From positions 1,028,497 to 1,092,496 of the forward strand of contig NC_061080.1 of the NCBI RefSeq assembly GCF_021917145.1: a stretch of DNA of 64,000 nt. Reading direction: 5' to 3'. The notes under the pieces were generated by a model, which was not told the origin of the DNA, searched no databases, and saw nothing but the letters and a program-made list of their open reading frames with translations. Origin of the DNA: Hypomesus transpacificus. Taxonomy: Eukaryota > Chordata > Actinopteri > Osmeriformes > Osmeridae. This document shows positions 1 to 11,280 of this stretch, piece by piece. The translations under genes and the position numbers were made by a program. Numbering within the stretch: the first letter of the stretch is position 1; each line of letters begins with the position of its first letter.

Positions 1-564
1 TGTCACATGGTGTAACTATGGTGTCCTAACTAGGACAAATGGCGCCAGGGCTCCGCTGAGGCGGTCGTGTGTCAAACTCGAAGGCTTGTAGGAGGGTTGC
101 CCGGGCCGGCGTGATTAAACCCATGAATCACTGTTGGGAACCGACGTCCGGGTCAGTGTTGTCGCTGTGCGGCCGGCGGTCCGACTACCGGGAGCAGCTG
201 GGATGCCGGGTGGATGGACGACGTTTTGTCCGCCGACACCCTCATCCACAGTAAACACCAGCAAGTCTGTGTTGCGTCTCGTCCGAGTGCGTGTGTCGCG
301 GAGCGTGTGTCTTCTGGTGTGTGTGCGCGTGTGTGACAGCAACAGTATATTGCGGCAATATATTGAGGGGAATTTCATCGCTATTCCAAAGCTGTGGTCG
401 AAGAGAGGTCATCTATCTCCATGCGAGGTGGAGTTGCATTTTCCACCGCCAGAGTGAACGACTTAAGGTGCCTTATTAGAGAGAGACACCACAAATAAGG
501 CAGGGAGGTACAGGGAGTGTATTTCAGAGATAAATGGGCCGGTGTTTGGGGGTCATTAGAAACA
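1..564. other. Intergenic, no gene seen
   Basis: I see no splice-bounded or conserved reading frame here. The short open frames have no recognisable composition. The sequence is moderately GC-rich up to about position 330 and then runs into the GA-rich tract that follows. Confidence 0.5.
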
Positions 565-770
565 TAGAGAGATAGAACGAGAGAGAGGCAGAGAGAGATT
601 GAGCGAGAGACGGAGAGAGCGAGACAGAGAGCGCGCGACAGAGAGCACGAGAGAGAGAGAGAAAAAGAGAGAGAGAGAGAGACGACAGAGAGAGAGAGAG
701 AGACGACAAAGAGAGTGAGAGAGGACAAAGAGAGAGAGAGAGAGAACAAGAAGAAAGCGAGAGAAAGATG
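565..770. repeat. Degenerate (GA)n purine tract
   Basis: About 200 bp of GA, GACA and GAGC repeats, almost all purine on the plus strand. The long minus-strand open frames over it are poly-Ser/Leu translations of the repeat and are not genes. Confidence 0.9.
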
Positions 771-1626
771 AAAACCTGAGGGTAAGACAAACCTTGTCAG
801 GAAGACAAGAAAAGGAAGAGAGCAAGAAGAGGAGGGAGAGGCAGAGGCGAGCGCTTCACATCCATAAAATGATAGAGACTCGGCCCATCAATCCATCCCT
901 CTTTTCGCGGAGCCGTCCCCCCCCCTCCCCTCCCCCCCCCTCGTGTCATTTTACCCTGTGTGCGTATGTGTGTGTGTCTGTGTGTATGGGGGCATGCGTG
1001 TGTGTGACCTTCTCTGAAGGGCGTTACTCTCTCAGTGTGCAGGCAGACTTGGCTGTCAGTCAACTGCCAGCTATTGGTTTAACCTCCTGACCCTCCTAGT
1101 GGGAGGAGCCTCAGGGCTGAGGGAAGCAGGAAAATAAGCAGTTTTTTTCGTTTCCTTATAGCACTGCATACGGTGAAGTCATCATCGTGGGTCCTCGTCT
1201 CTCATTCAAAAAATGTTGTGTGTCATTTTTGGGGGGGGGTTATATTTGGGGCATTTTATGGCTTAATTGTACAGATAGACAGTTAAACAGGAAATGTGGC
1301 AGAGAGAGAGGGGAAGACATGAATCTAACCCTGTCGCTGGGTGTGCAGCGGGCGCAAATGTGAAATGTTAAAGTCCAAAAGGATTGGCTTCTTAATACCA
1401 TTAATTCATCAAAAGAATCTTTTTCTGAATTTTCCATCCAGCTGTTTCCCACATGAGAACATTCCAGAGACTGGCAAAGAGAAACCATGCCAATGAGCCC
1501 TGGGGAGAGGAGGAAGGAGCCATCTTCGGGGGTGGGGGTGAGCTCCATGATTAAAATTGCAAACTTCATCCAATCAACTCCCTTCAGCTGCTGACTGGAG
1601 TGGAGTGTTAATGACTTCACCTTGCA

Positions 1627-1703
1627 GGGAGGGAGGGAGGGAGGGAGGGAGGGAGGGAGGGAGGGAGGGAGGGAGGGAGGGAGGGAGGGAGGGAGGGAGG
1701 GAG
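1627..1703. repeat. (GGGA)n microsatellite
   Basis: An uninterrupted run of about 19 GGGA units. Open frames on both strands (Gly-Arg-Glu or Pro-Ser-Leu repeats) are artefacts of the tetranucleotide. Confidence 0.95.
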
Positions 1704-3734
1704 AAGAAAGGAACGATGGAGGTGAGATGTGGTGGACACGGACGGACAAAGGACAGCCCAGAGGAGGGTGGCACCGAGCTCTGTGGCAGCTGGAGTTGCC
1801 ACGAGGTGGACGTGTCAGTCAGGCCCTCCACGCTGTGCCAATGTGCCTTTCACAGCCCAGCGCCAACAGCGTCTATTAACAGATGTCAGGAGGAAGTCGG
1901 TCGTCAAGGGAACGGACGTCAAGCCAAATGACGACGGGGATGATTTTGTTTTGCTTCTTGTCAGGAAAACCTTGTTTCGACTTCGAAAGACGCCGCGCAC
2001 TTTTATCTGTTTGCTAGTTTCATCGTTTAAGATGTCCTTGCGGGAGGATATGTCACGAGAGCTGTTGATTTTATTTGTTTCACAGAGGGGGGGGGGGGGG
2101 GGGGGGGGGGGGGGAGACCCAGGAGACTAGGGCCAGTCTAGACAGTTTGTTAATGTCAATGGCTGACTTCGTGCACCGCATCTGCTGCGCGTGTCAATAA
2201 GCAGACAGCTTCTAACGCAAATGTTTACGTGTAAATGTCTGGCTCCAGAACTCATCAGTCAACACAAACTTTTCTCCACACTGCATTCTATAAACATGAA
2301 TCTAAAGTCTCAAATCCCAGTTCCAGGACTCCAAACAGGACTACTTTTCCCTCCATTAGATCTGATGTGATCTAATGTGATCGGATGGGTCAAAGCACAC
2401 TTCTCTACACAGCTTACCTCAAGTCAATTCAAATCAGATCAGTCATCACACCACTTGAAAAAAAGGCCTAAAAAGAAAAGCGTGTTTTTCAGAAAAAAAA
2501 TCTAAGCTTCACAACCCCCCCCCCAAAAGAAACCCTACCCTTGCTTTACTGCCCGCTCCTTGGACGGATCGGGGGTTTAAACAGTCATTAAACATTCACA
2601 TTTAACGGCCGCGGTATTTTCAGACAATTTAAGGTCCGATCTCTGTGAAAGGACAGAGCAGCCAAGCGTGGCAGAGAGCTAATTGAAGTCTGCTGACACC
2701 ATTAGCAAACTGGCGCCCGGGTGATAGGCAGTAATATAACAAGCGCGCCACGCAACGCCGGCCGGCAGAATACAGATGAAGAAGGTTCCAGTCTTCTGTT
2801 TGCAGGTCAGGCCACGCTTCCCTAAACACTGTGAAAAGAGGGGGACTTCATTTACGCCTGGCACACGCAGGTATGCAGACACACACTGTCACACGCACAC
2901 AAAGGCTGAAGCCAAAGCACACACAAAAGCTGAAACTGTCACACACGTAAAAAAGAAAAATAACCCAACAATGTACAACAGTACATGAAAGGCCCCCAGC
3001 ATCCACGATCACTGCAACTCAATACTCTCCTTCCGACCGTGATCAAAGCGAGTGGGACCCAAAAAGTTGCCCTGTCATTTTTGTTCAGACCGGCCCACCA
3101 CTAATCGGTTGGACACCAATAGAGCCTGTTAAGAGATGTGATTGGGCTAGCCCAGCGTCATTATGTAAAACACCCCAATGGGCCGCTGTCTCCGCTTTAA
3201 GGGTCAGTCATTGGCCAATTTTAAGTTTATAAAAACATACATATACATTAAATATCATATCGGCCCTAAGTGCGTCGGCCCATCAGTCCAGGCCTGTACG
3301 TATATATAATATATATGTGGAATACATGCTGTATGTGTACACATACAGTGTCCTCATTAGCCTTATGTGAGTGTGTTCTGTATATAACATCGGACAGTCC
3401 ACTCCCATCTCCACTGCTTTGACTCAGACAGCCCTCCTCACTTGTGTTATGACAACAACTTACAGTAAAGCACTGGCCTTCCTTGTTGCTGAAGTATGGA
3501 GAGCACAGCACTGTCGTGCTGTTATATGTGGGTGGGTTGTTGAGGAGTTGATCCTGGTGCGACGTGATGCGTGTCAGTGATGTCAGTGTTCATCCCCCCT
3601 CAGGGAGCCTCTGACACTGTGAGGGGAGAGAGATGACCCACCCTGACTGGAGCCACATGGTCAGGGAGAGGAGGACGGGGGAACGTCCTGAGAGAGGGCT
3701 CGTCTGAGGCTTTGTCTATTTATATGCTTGAGGG
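1704..3734. other. Intergenic, poly(G) tract, no gene seen
   Basis: The segment contains 28 consecutive G at 2087-2114 and otherwise unremarkable sequence. At 3329-3348 there is a perfect 20-bp palindrome next to a TATA-rich stretch. I found no conserved coding sequence on either strand. Confidence 0.5.
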
Positions 3735-4016
3735 TGTGTACGGTGTGTGTCTGTTAGTGTGTGTGTGTCTGTTAGTGTGTGTCTGTGCATGGGTGTGTGT
3801 ATGTTAGTGTGTGTGTGTGTCTGTTTGTGTGTTTCTGTGCATGTTAGTATGTGTGTGTCTGTTTGTGTGTGTCTGTGCATGTTAATGTGTGTGTGTGTCT
3901 GTTTGTGTGTGTGTGTGTCTGTGCATGGGTGTGTGTCTGTTAGTGTGTGTGTGTGTGCCTGTTAGTGTGTGTGTGTCTGTTTGTGCGTGTGTGTCTGTGC
4001 ATCTGTGGCCTTTGTG
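3735..4016. repeat. (TG)n-based minisatellite
   Basis: About 280 bp built from GTGTGTCTGT, TTAGTGTG and GTGCATG variants. Its Cys/Val-rich open frames are repeat translations. Confidence 0.9.
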
Positions 4017-4488
4017 TGCGTCTCAGTCTTACAGCTGGCCAAGTGTGCGAGGCTAATGAAAGCTGTTTACAGTATAATGAGAGATGTGGTCAGATAATGG
4101 TGGCGGTAATTACTCTTGCTCAAAGCCTTCACTAGTTGAGAATGACATTATTGATTTCCGGGCACAGCAGGACAGGCCGCCAGGCGATAGGATGCAAAAC
4201 TGAGAGGGGAAAGAAAATAAACTAGAAGTGTAAACAGCTCATCTGTCTGGCACAGAGCGAGGCCAAGTCACGTACACCCCCTCCCCCCCACTCAGAGTGA
4301 GAGAGACACACACTCTGCTGGAGAGCTGGGCCAGAGAAACAAGTCCCAGGAGATTCACACTCGCACGCACGCACACACACTCTCTCCTTCATTCTCTCCT
4401 GCGCACAGGAACCAACGCTCTTACGCACGCGCCACACACACACACAGTCTCTCACTCACAGTCTCTCACTCACAGAGTCAGTTCATGT

Positions 4489-4514
4489 GCACACACACAC
4501 ACACACACACACAG
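4489..4514. repeat. (CA)n microsatellite
   Basis: Thirteen CA units, preceded by a short duplicated CTCTCACTCACAG motif at about 4448-4476. Confidence 0.9.
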
Positions 4515-5294
4515 ATAGATTCTCCAGCTGAGCACCGGTGTATAGAAAGCCCAGTTCATTATGCTCTAATATGCTTGTCTGCAGATGGCTGGGGTAATGT
4601 TGGCTGGGCTAGTGAACCGGACATGGCCACAGAGGGACTTTGGGAAAACGCGTTTCACTCACAACACAAGGTCATCGTGGAACAAAAGGCCACTGGCTTC
4701 ATCCAGCCAAGCAGCAGAGCCCAGGACAGTGTTTACAACTACACTAACCAATTTTCCCCACACGCACTATAAATCTGGCCTCATTAAAACTTGAGTTGTG
4801 GGAAGAAATGTGTTCATGTTTAAGGCAAGGTTTCCTGGAGGATGTTTTGATGGCGGACAACGGAGAGCCTGTTGGGTGGCGACACCGTCTGCTTTACAAG
4901 TGGTGTCCGAGCGCATTGTTTTTTGGTTGGAGATAACACACTGGCAGGTTTCTGCCACAGTCTCTCTGCACATCCGTCACCTTCCAGAGTTCAACTACCG
5001 TGCAGGCTGTCTGTCAGGAAATGGACACACACGGTTACAAGTGCAAACGCATGCACAGACTTGATCCTACATGAGTGCAACCAGCACACCCACAGGTGCG
5101 GATGCATGCGGGCGAGGCTCGAACTAAACACCTAAACCCTCCCCGCCGCCCCCCCGTCAAGCAGAGATCGATGGCCTGAATCGATCGGTTCTCAAATGTC
5201 GTCTTGGAAGACATTAGCCCCCTCTCTGTGCTTCTCCCATTGCTCTTGTCAACTTGTCAACTTGTCGACTCGCTTTGCCATCTCTCACAGCTTC

Positions 5295-5327
<33 letters not shown>

Positions 5328-7130
5328 TCACACACGCCCCAGAGGTTCAAAGCTTTGAGCAGCCTTGATGTTCACACAGAGATCGCTCATTTCAGCATTG
5401 GTTCTTCTCCGTGCTAAAAGTCACGGGATTTCCTGCACAGCACAATTAATAACAGTGAGTACCTGTGTCTGCCCTACCGACTGTGTGTTTAAGCGTGCGT
5501 GTTTGTGTGCGTGTGTTTGACACTTTAATGAAAGGGCTTCAGCCTTTCATTACAACAGAAGGCCTGGCAATCCAGACTTCTGCTGGTTTCCGAGGGCCAT
5601 GTTTCTGAGGCAGACAAACGCAGCATCACGCGGTCCCCGGAGAGGAAGGAGCAGAGGGAGGGAGCGATGGCTGGATGGAGCCAAGCATGACAGGAAGGAG
5701 GGTTGGGAGAAATGGAGGGATGGATTTAGGGAGGGAGGGATGAAGATACAGCCCAGCAGGCAATGTGCGGAGCGAGGGATGAAGGGAGGGAGCGAACGAG
5801 TGCGAAAGACAGGGACAGACGGTTGCAGCATGGCTAACAGGATTGATGGCGCTTAAAGGTCCACCAGAGAGAGAAATCCTGTTATTCCTGCCAGCAGGGC
5901 CCCTCGGGTGCAGGGTGAGGTGAGAGGCAGAACGAAGGGAGAGCGAGGTGAGGGTGAGGAGAGGAATACAGAGTGGGGACAGGGCTGGAAGGAACATCAT
6001 CTTTCTCTCCTCCCTCCGTCCCCCGGGCACAGTCACTCTCTCTTCAGCACACAGGCTGAAGGCTAATTGCATCAGATTATTATCGATAGACATTTCATTC
6101 TGAAAACCATGGTTGTCATGATTGGAGTTGAATTTAATGTTGTGTGGGTTTGCGCTCGATTTACACCCCGATACTCTGAAGCAGTTGAGAATGTGCCGGA
6201 ACATCACCGCACAGTGTCCACGTGTGGGCTGTCGTAGGCTGTACAAAATAGTTTGTACTCTGTCGTTCGAGGCAACCATCCTCGTTATTTGTGCACGCAG
6301 CATGTGTGTTATTCTGACATCAAAAACACTCCGATGTGCCACACATGTTCACGCCAAAGCCAATTTATTCTGAAAGAAATCTGTAACGCCTGAGAAGAAT
6401 CGATTGGACTGTGGATGGCGACAGCTTTGACGCGTCGTGTGGGGAGGCAGCACAAATCAGAAGACGTTCCTCACTCGGTTTGGGCCTCCATATGCCCGTC
6501 GGTCACGCGGGTTAGTTCAGCGCGGAGAAACGTAAACTCATGCTGCACAACGAATGAACGAGGGGGAAACCCCGTACAGCATGCAACGTGGTACACATTG
6601 ATCGATACCGTTTTCAAATGTTTAAGTGCCTTCGTCAGAGGGCCGTTTGATGTACTAAGTGCTCCGATGTCTCTCCCTGAGTTTAGAGAGTGCACTTTGG
6701 CTTCTGTGATGATATGGGGAAATAGTGAAGCATTTGTTCTGGAGGTCTGTATGCTGTGGTTTGAAACTGGACAAAGAAGTCTCAACATCAATTCCAGACA
6801 TGCTGGCCAGACCAAGCTTCTGAAAGCTATTGGGAGGGGGGAGGATGTTTGGGGTTTTTCCAGACTGAAGTCATGGTCTGAATAAGGAAGTTAGGGAGCT
6901 ATTGCTCAACAGTGCTGAGTGAATGACACAAAAAAGAGGGGAGGGGATTCACAAAGCAGAGGAGGAGGAAACAGTGCGTGTGTGTTCAGGGAACGGAGAA
7001 GCCGTTGTTTCATTAACCAGAGAGTGAGGGCAGAGAGACAACACACGGTAAGATTGCTCCAGCTTTCACTGTTCTTTGTAAGCTATAGGGTGATGATGCT
7101 AGCAATGCTAATGAAGCTAATGCCAAGGGC
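4515..7130. other. Intergenic, no gene supported
   Basis: Mixed sequence with a (CA)n stretch near 5297-5318, a perfect 10-bp inverted repeat at 5526-5552 and GGGA-rich purine sequence at 5640-5990. The 238-codon open frame on the minus strand at 5626-6342 lacks any domain, is partly purine-repeat translation, and I do not regard it as a gene. Confidence 0.5.
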
Positions 7131-8276
7131 CAAGTTGTTCAAACAGTTTAATCTGGATCAGAATAATCTGGATTTGGAAATCCCATGTTTTGCTATCCAG
7201 GATCAAGTAATCAGTATTACTTTTGTGCTGGTTTTTCAAAGCAACATTGGATTGGATTAACCTGATCCATGTACAAACTTTTCAAGAAGACCAAATTTGG
7301 ATTCCCAGCAGGGACGTACACAGGCTATGACTAATGTTGCCCGGGCAACTGCCCGTTTGCCCTCCTCGAGTCAAAGTGCCCGTCCGAGGAAAATAAATAA
7401 ATAAATAATAGTACATTTAAACTGCTGCAGAATTTCATGTAGACCTAGATTTTAAAAATCGCCACCCCAAACATTTCATAAAGTAGCCTTATTCACTTCC
7501 AATCGATAAGCCTATGGGCAACGAGAGTGGAAGTCACAAAGGGGAGGGGTGTATGCCCCCTACTCTGTTTACTCTGCGGTAGCTACTGCACGCGACCGCC
7601 ACCTGAGCCTGCATTTTCTTGCACTTAAGAGACGGTCACGGTTGTTTTATTCTGTGTCGATAAAAACTGCTTTGAGGTTTGAGGTCAGAAAAGGTGAGTT
7701 TTAAGTTGTAGAAATGTAGAAGAAACGAACAATCATCATCAAGTTTTATGAAATCAATTAAAATCTTCATAAGGGAGCTGTCCTTCAAAATTCCTGTGCA
7801 CGTCCCTGATTCCCAGTGTTATAAATGGTACTACATATAACAATGTAGGCTACTAGCAAGTAAAGAATAGGTTCAACAGCACATCATGGGGTCACTTTTA
7901 TGTGTTTTTAAATATACATTCTTCACATATACAATGTGAATATTTAGAACATGTTTCAAAATGAGAAAATGGCCAAACGTCCAATACATAGTTTAACTAA
8001 ATTAAAGAACTTTCAGAGTTCGTCTTCGGTTGTGGAGAGACCAGTTTTTTGAAGCTCTGCTGGAATCAGAATGATCTAGATTTTAAATCAAAGTTAGCCC
8101 AGTCCTACTAAAACGTTTTGGACAAAACATATTGAAGGTTTGATCCAGATCAAAACCAAGACTGGATTAAGTGATCTAATCCAATTTCAGGATCCTTTTT
8201 TTTTTTTTATTATTATTACAACCCGTAAATCCAATCCAATAGCCAAAATCCAATCAGATCATTTCTGAACAACTGG
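7131..8276. mobile_element. Probable older AT-rich MITE hosting a hAT MITE
   Basis: The two edges look like mutual inverted repeats: GTTGTTCA near 7133 is mirrored by TGAACAAC near 8266, and both flanks carry many GGATTTGG, AATCTGGAT, GGATCAA and TTGATCC-type words. The interior is interrupted by the 500-bp element at 7309-7808. The boundaries and target duplication of the outer element are not clear to me, so treat this as a probable nested non-autonomous DNA transposon. Confidence 0.45.
7309..7808. mobile_element. Non-autonomous hAT-type MITE, 500 bp
   Basis: The element starts CAGGGACGTACACAGG and ends CCTGTGCACGTCCCTG. These are 16-bp terminal inverted repeats with one mismatch. It is flanked by a perfect 8-bp target-site duplication, ATTCCCAG, at 7301-7308 and 7809-7816. 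CAGGG-type termini with an 8-bp duplication are the signature of the hAT superfamily. The interior has no transposase reading frame, so it would have needed a transposase supplied in trans. The intact duplication and nearly identical termini suggest a fairly young insertion. Confidence 0.85.
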
Positions 8277-11240
8277 CGTCTGCTGATGATCATAATAAGA
8301 ACGGAATGTATAGTCGCATGAACGCTCGCTCGAAGCTAACAATGATAAATCTGCTGATGCTGATGAGGAAGGAGAGCGAGTGTAGCTAAACTGAATGGTA
8401 GATTCAGCAGGAGGAGTAGTCAACACTGTCTGCCAGTATGGCGGATGCCTGCTTGAGTGCTGAGGGATAATACTATAGGCTGGATGTCTAAATACAGCAC
8501 ATACCTTCAATACTCTGTGGTGCATAACAAGGCTGGAGGCTTTTTGACGAGCCCAAAGTAGGACAAACTGAACCAAGAAGGGAGCAGCACTGATTAAGGT
8601 GCTGATGTAATGACATCATGATACAACTCTGCAATATTTTCCTGTGATCGCTTCTTTTCGCTCAGGTTTAAAACCTTGTGTAGCTCCAGGCAACCGAACC
8701 TCGGAAATTGTCAAAGATGGAAGGTGTTATTTTTTCTCCTTCATCTTCTGAGGTAAACTTTTCCCATAACCCCAGTTGTCAAGCTGAGATTGTGCCCTGG
8801 GGCCTGGTGGGGTAACTGAAAACAGGATTAACATGATACCTAATCTCATAACGTTTTGACCCCCCCATGTTTGTGGCTCTGCTCCCTCGACACCCCAAAT
8901 AAATCAGGCTTATTCCAAAAGTCTGCTTCAGCCAAATGCCTTGTTTGACACGATTTCCAATTTGATAAAAAATATTTGGGAGCTGGTGTGGAACTCAGAC
9001 AAAGTTGAGGAAAGGAAGCATAAATATTATGAGAGGTTGCAGCCTCGCTGGCAAAGCGTGTGAATATAGTGCTGAATCCTGGAAGTGACACTAGGTTAAT
9101 GGCCCAAATCTGCACAGCAGTGAGCCAAAGGAAGTGAAGTTTACTTTTGCATTGTTAGCAAATGGACCTTTCACCTTTACTCTTTCCTCCTTTCACTAAC
9201 TTTGAAGGATTCCCGTTATATTTTGTTCCTGGCACCTTTCTGGAAACTACAAAGCTGCCCTACTCATATTATTAACTGCGCAGGAATGTTTTGCCGGAAA
9301 ACAATTCAAGAACATATAATAGCTTTACCAGAAAGGAAAACACCTAACATCCTCTTGTGTACATAAGGCAGGACTCTCTGTCTTTCTATCTGTCTATTCC
9401 AGCAAAAGTCCTTGTTGTGTGTAGCAGCGATTCAATGTTTTCAAAAGGGGGGGATTTCTCTAGATTTCCCTCGCGTGCAGGAACTCTGAGTGGCGATACA
9501 GTGTTTGTGTCACCTCAGCAGTGAGAGTTCTTCGACCAAGACCTGGCGGTCACCCAGCACAAATCTCTGTTGATGAGTGTTAGCCCAGCTGTCACCTACA
9601 GCTGCGTGCAGTCAAAACTTACGTCTGACACGGAAGGCGACAAGCCCTTTTGGCAGCTGTGGCGGTAGTTTTTTTTTTTTTAAGTTCAAGTTGCAACAAG
9701 TGTTGTGAAAGTCGATGAAAAAGCCCACTCAATTACTTTTTCTCCCCCGACAGGCAGACTTTGAAGTTTTGTTAAACATTTAGAGTTTATTCATTTGCGG
9801 AGTGGAAACGGAACGGTGAAAGTTTTGGAGGTTGAAATTGGATGTGACTCATTCCCAGTTGATAAGAATTCTGGATTCCATGAAGAGGATACTTTAAAAA
9901 ATACAAGACTTTCCATCTCTTCCTAAAGTAATCTCAACATTGACATTGACATTTTTAAATACATTATGGTGCCGACCTTTCCAGCTTTGACAAGTACGCC
10001 ACGTCCTGTCTAAACCAACCAGGAATTTATAATCCATGTTTGCTCGTCGTTTGTGTCTTCGTGTTGGGGACCTACAGTACGTTGAAGATAATGGACAGCA
10101 CTTCCTAGAGGCGCTCACCTCTAGGAAAATGGCTTCAGCCACGATGGAATCACCAACGTAGGAACAGTGACGGAACTGCGGCTATTGTGTCGTCAAAGTC
10201 ACCCCCAGCTCATTATAAAAGGGAGAGCTGTGAGGTACCAGTAACATCAGATCTGAAGAGTAAAGCTTTTATGGGTGCCATCGTAGGAGGCTAACCATCT
10301 AAAGAAGCCCCTTGGTTCAGTTCAAGCCCCCTCATAGGTGACAACGTGTCTGTCGATGCCAGCAAGCTACTTTCAGCTGCGATTGGAGGATCAGAGACGC
10401 AGAGGAAAGCAGAGGGGAAATGGCATGAGACTTGGGAGTTGGTCTATAGAGGTTGTGAAGAGCCATACCTGGGAAGGGTTCAATCAAACACCGTGATTGG
10501 GTTTCTCACAATGTCCCTGAGAGGAATCCAACTTTGAGAGGTGCACCAAGCAAAGGTAGATAAACAGACATGTGAAAACAAGCACACAACAACAAAAAAC
10601 GTGGTTCGAGGCCAACAAATCCATAGCCCAAACAATGACTTTGCAGCTTGTTTGTTTGAAATGGAGCTTTTGTTTACACTGGAAATTCTTCACGGTGGCT
10701 GCACCTTGCTGTTTTTTTTTTTTAACAACCTGTGAAAATATTGCAGAAGGGGGGGGGGGGGGGGGGGGGGGGGTTGACATTCCAGACATTCAGAAGCAGC
10801 AGATAATAACAGAGGCCTTGTCTGCCTCTGTTCACCTCCTGACGAACGGCCTTCCTTAGATTCACTCTGTTCTCCCTGTCGTAAAAACGAAAACTGCTCC
10901 CCTCCTTTCCCCTCTCCCTTCAGCCTTCTCCTTCTCACTCTGAGCCTAGACATGTTGCCAGTAAACTCTGGAGAGGCACGTACACACACACTCACTAACA
11001 AGTTTTCTCAAAGACATCCACCCACACACACACACACACACACTCCCCCTTGGCATGCTCTCTCTTTCTCTCGTCACGGCAGGATTAAGACACTTGGTCC
11101 CTCCGGCACCCCTTGTAAACAAAAGCATGAATCAAACAAGCCGCTCCTCAGATGCCTGACGATATTCATTGTTCTCAGCTGCTACTAAATCAGGTAGCGA
11201 GGAAAATAGAAGGTCTTAACTGAGCCGTACCTGAGTTTAT
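8277..11240. other. Intergenic, no gene seen
   Basis: Mostly unique, AT-balanced sequence with 25 G at 10749-10773. No open frame shows splice-site support or recognisable protein similarity. Confidence 0.5.
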
Positions 11241-11280
11241 GTTGATGGTACGTTGATGGTATGTTGATGGTACGTTGATA
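11241..11280. repeat. 11-bp tandem repeat
   Basis: Three full and one partial copies of GTTGATGGTAC with a single C/T variant. Confidence 0.85.

Noticed and set aside
5626..6342. 238-codon minus-strand open frame
   Set aside because: Much of it is translation of GGGA-rich DNA, and there are no domain motifs or splice support.
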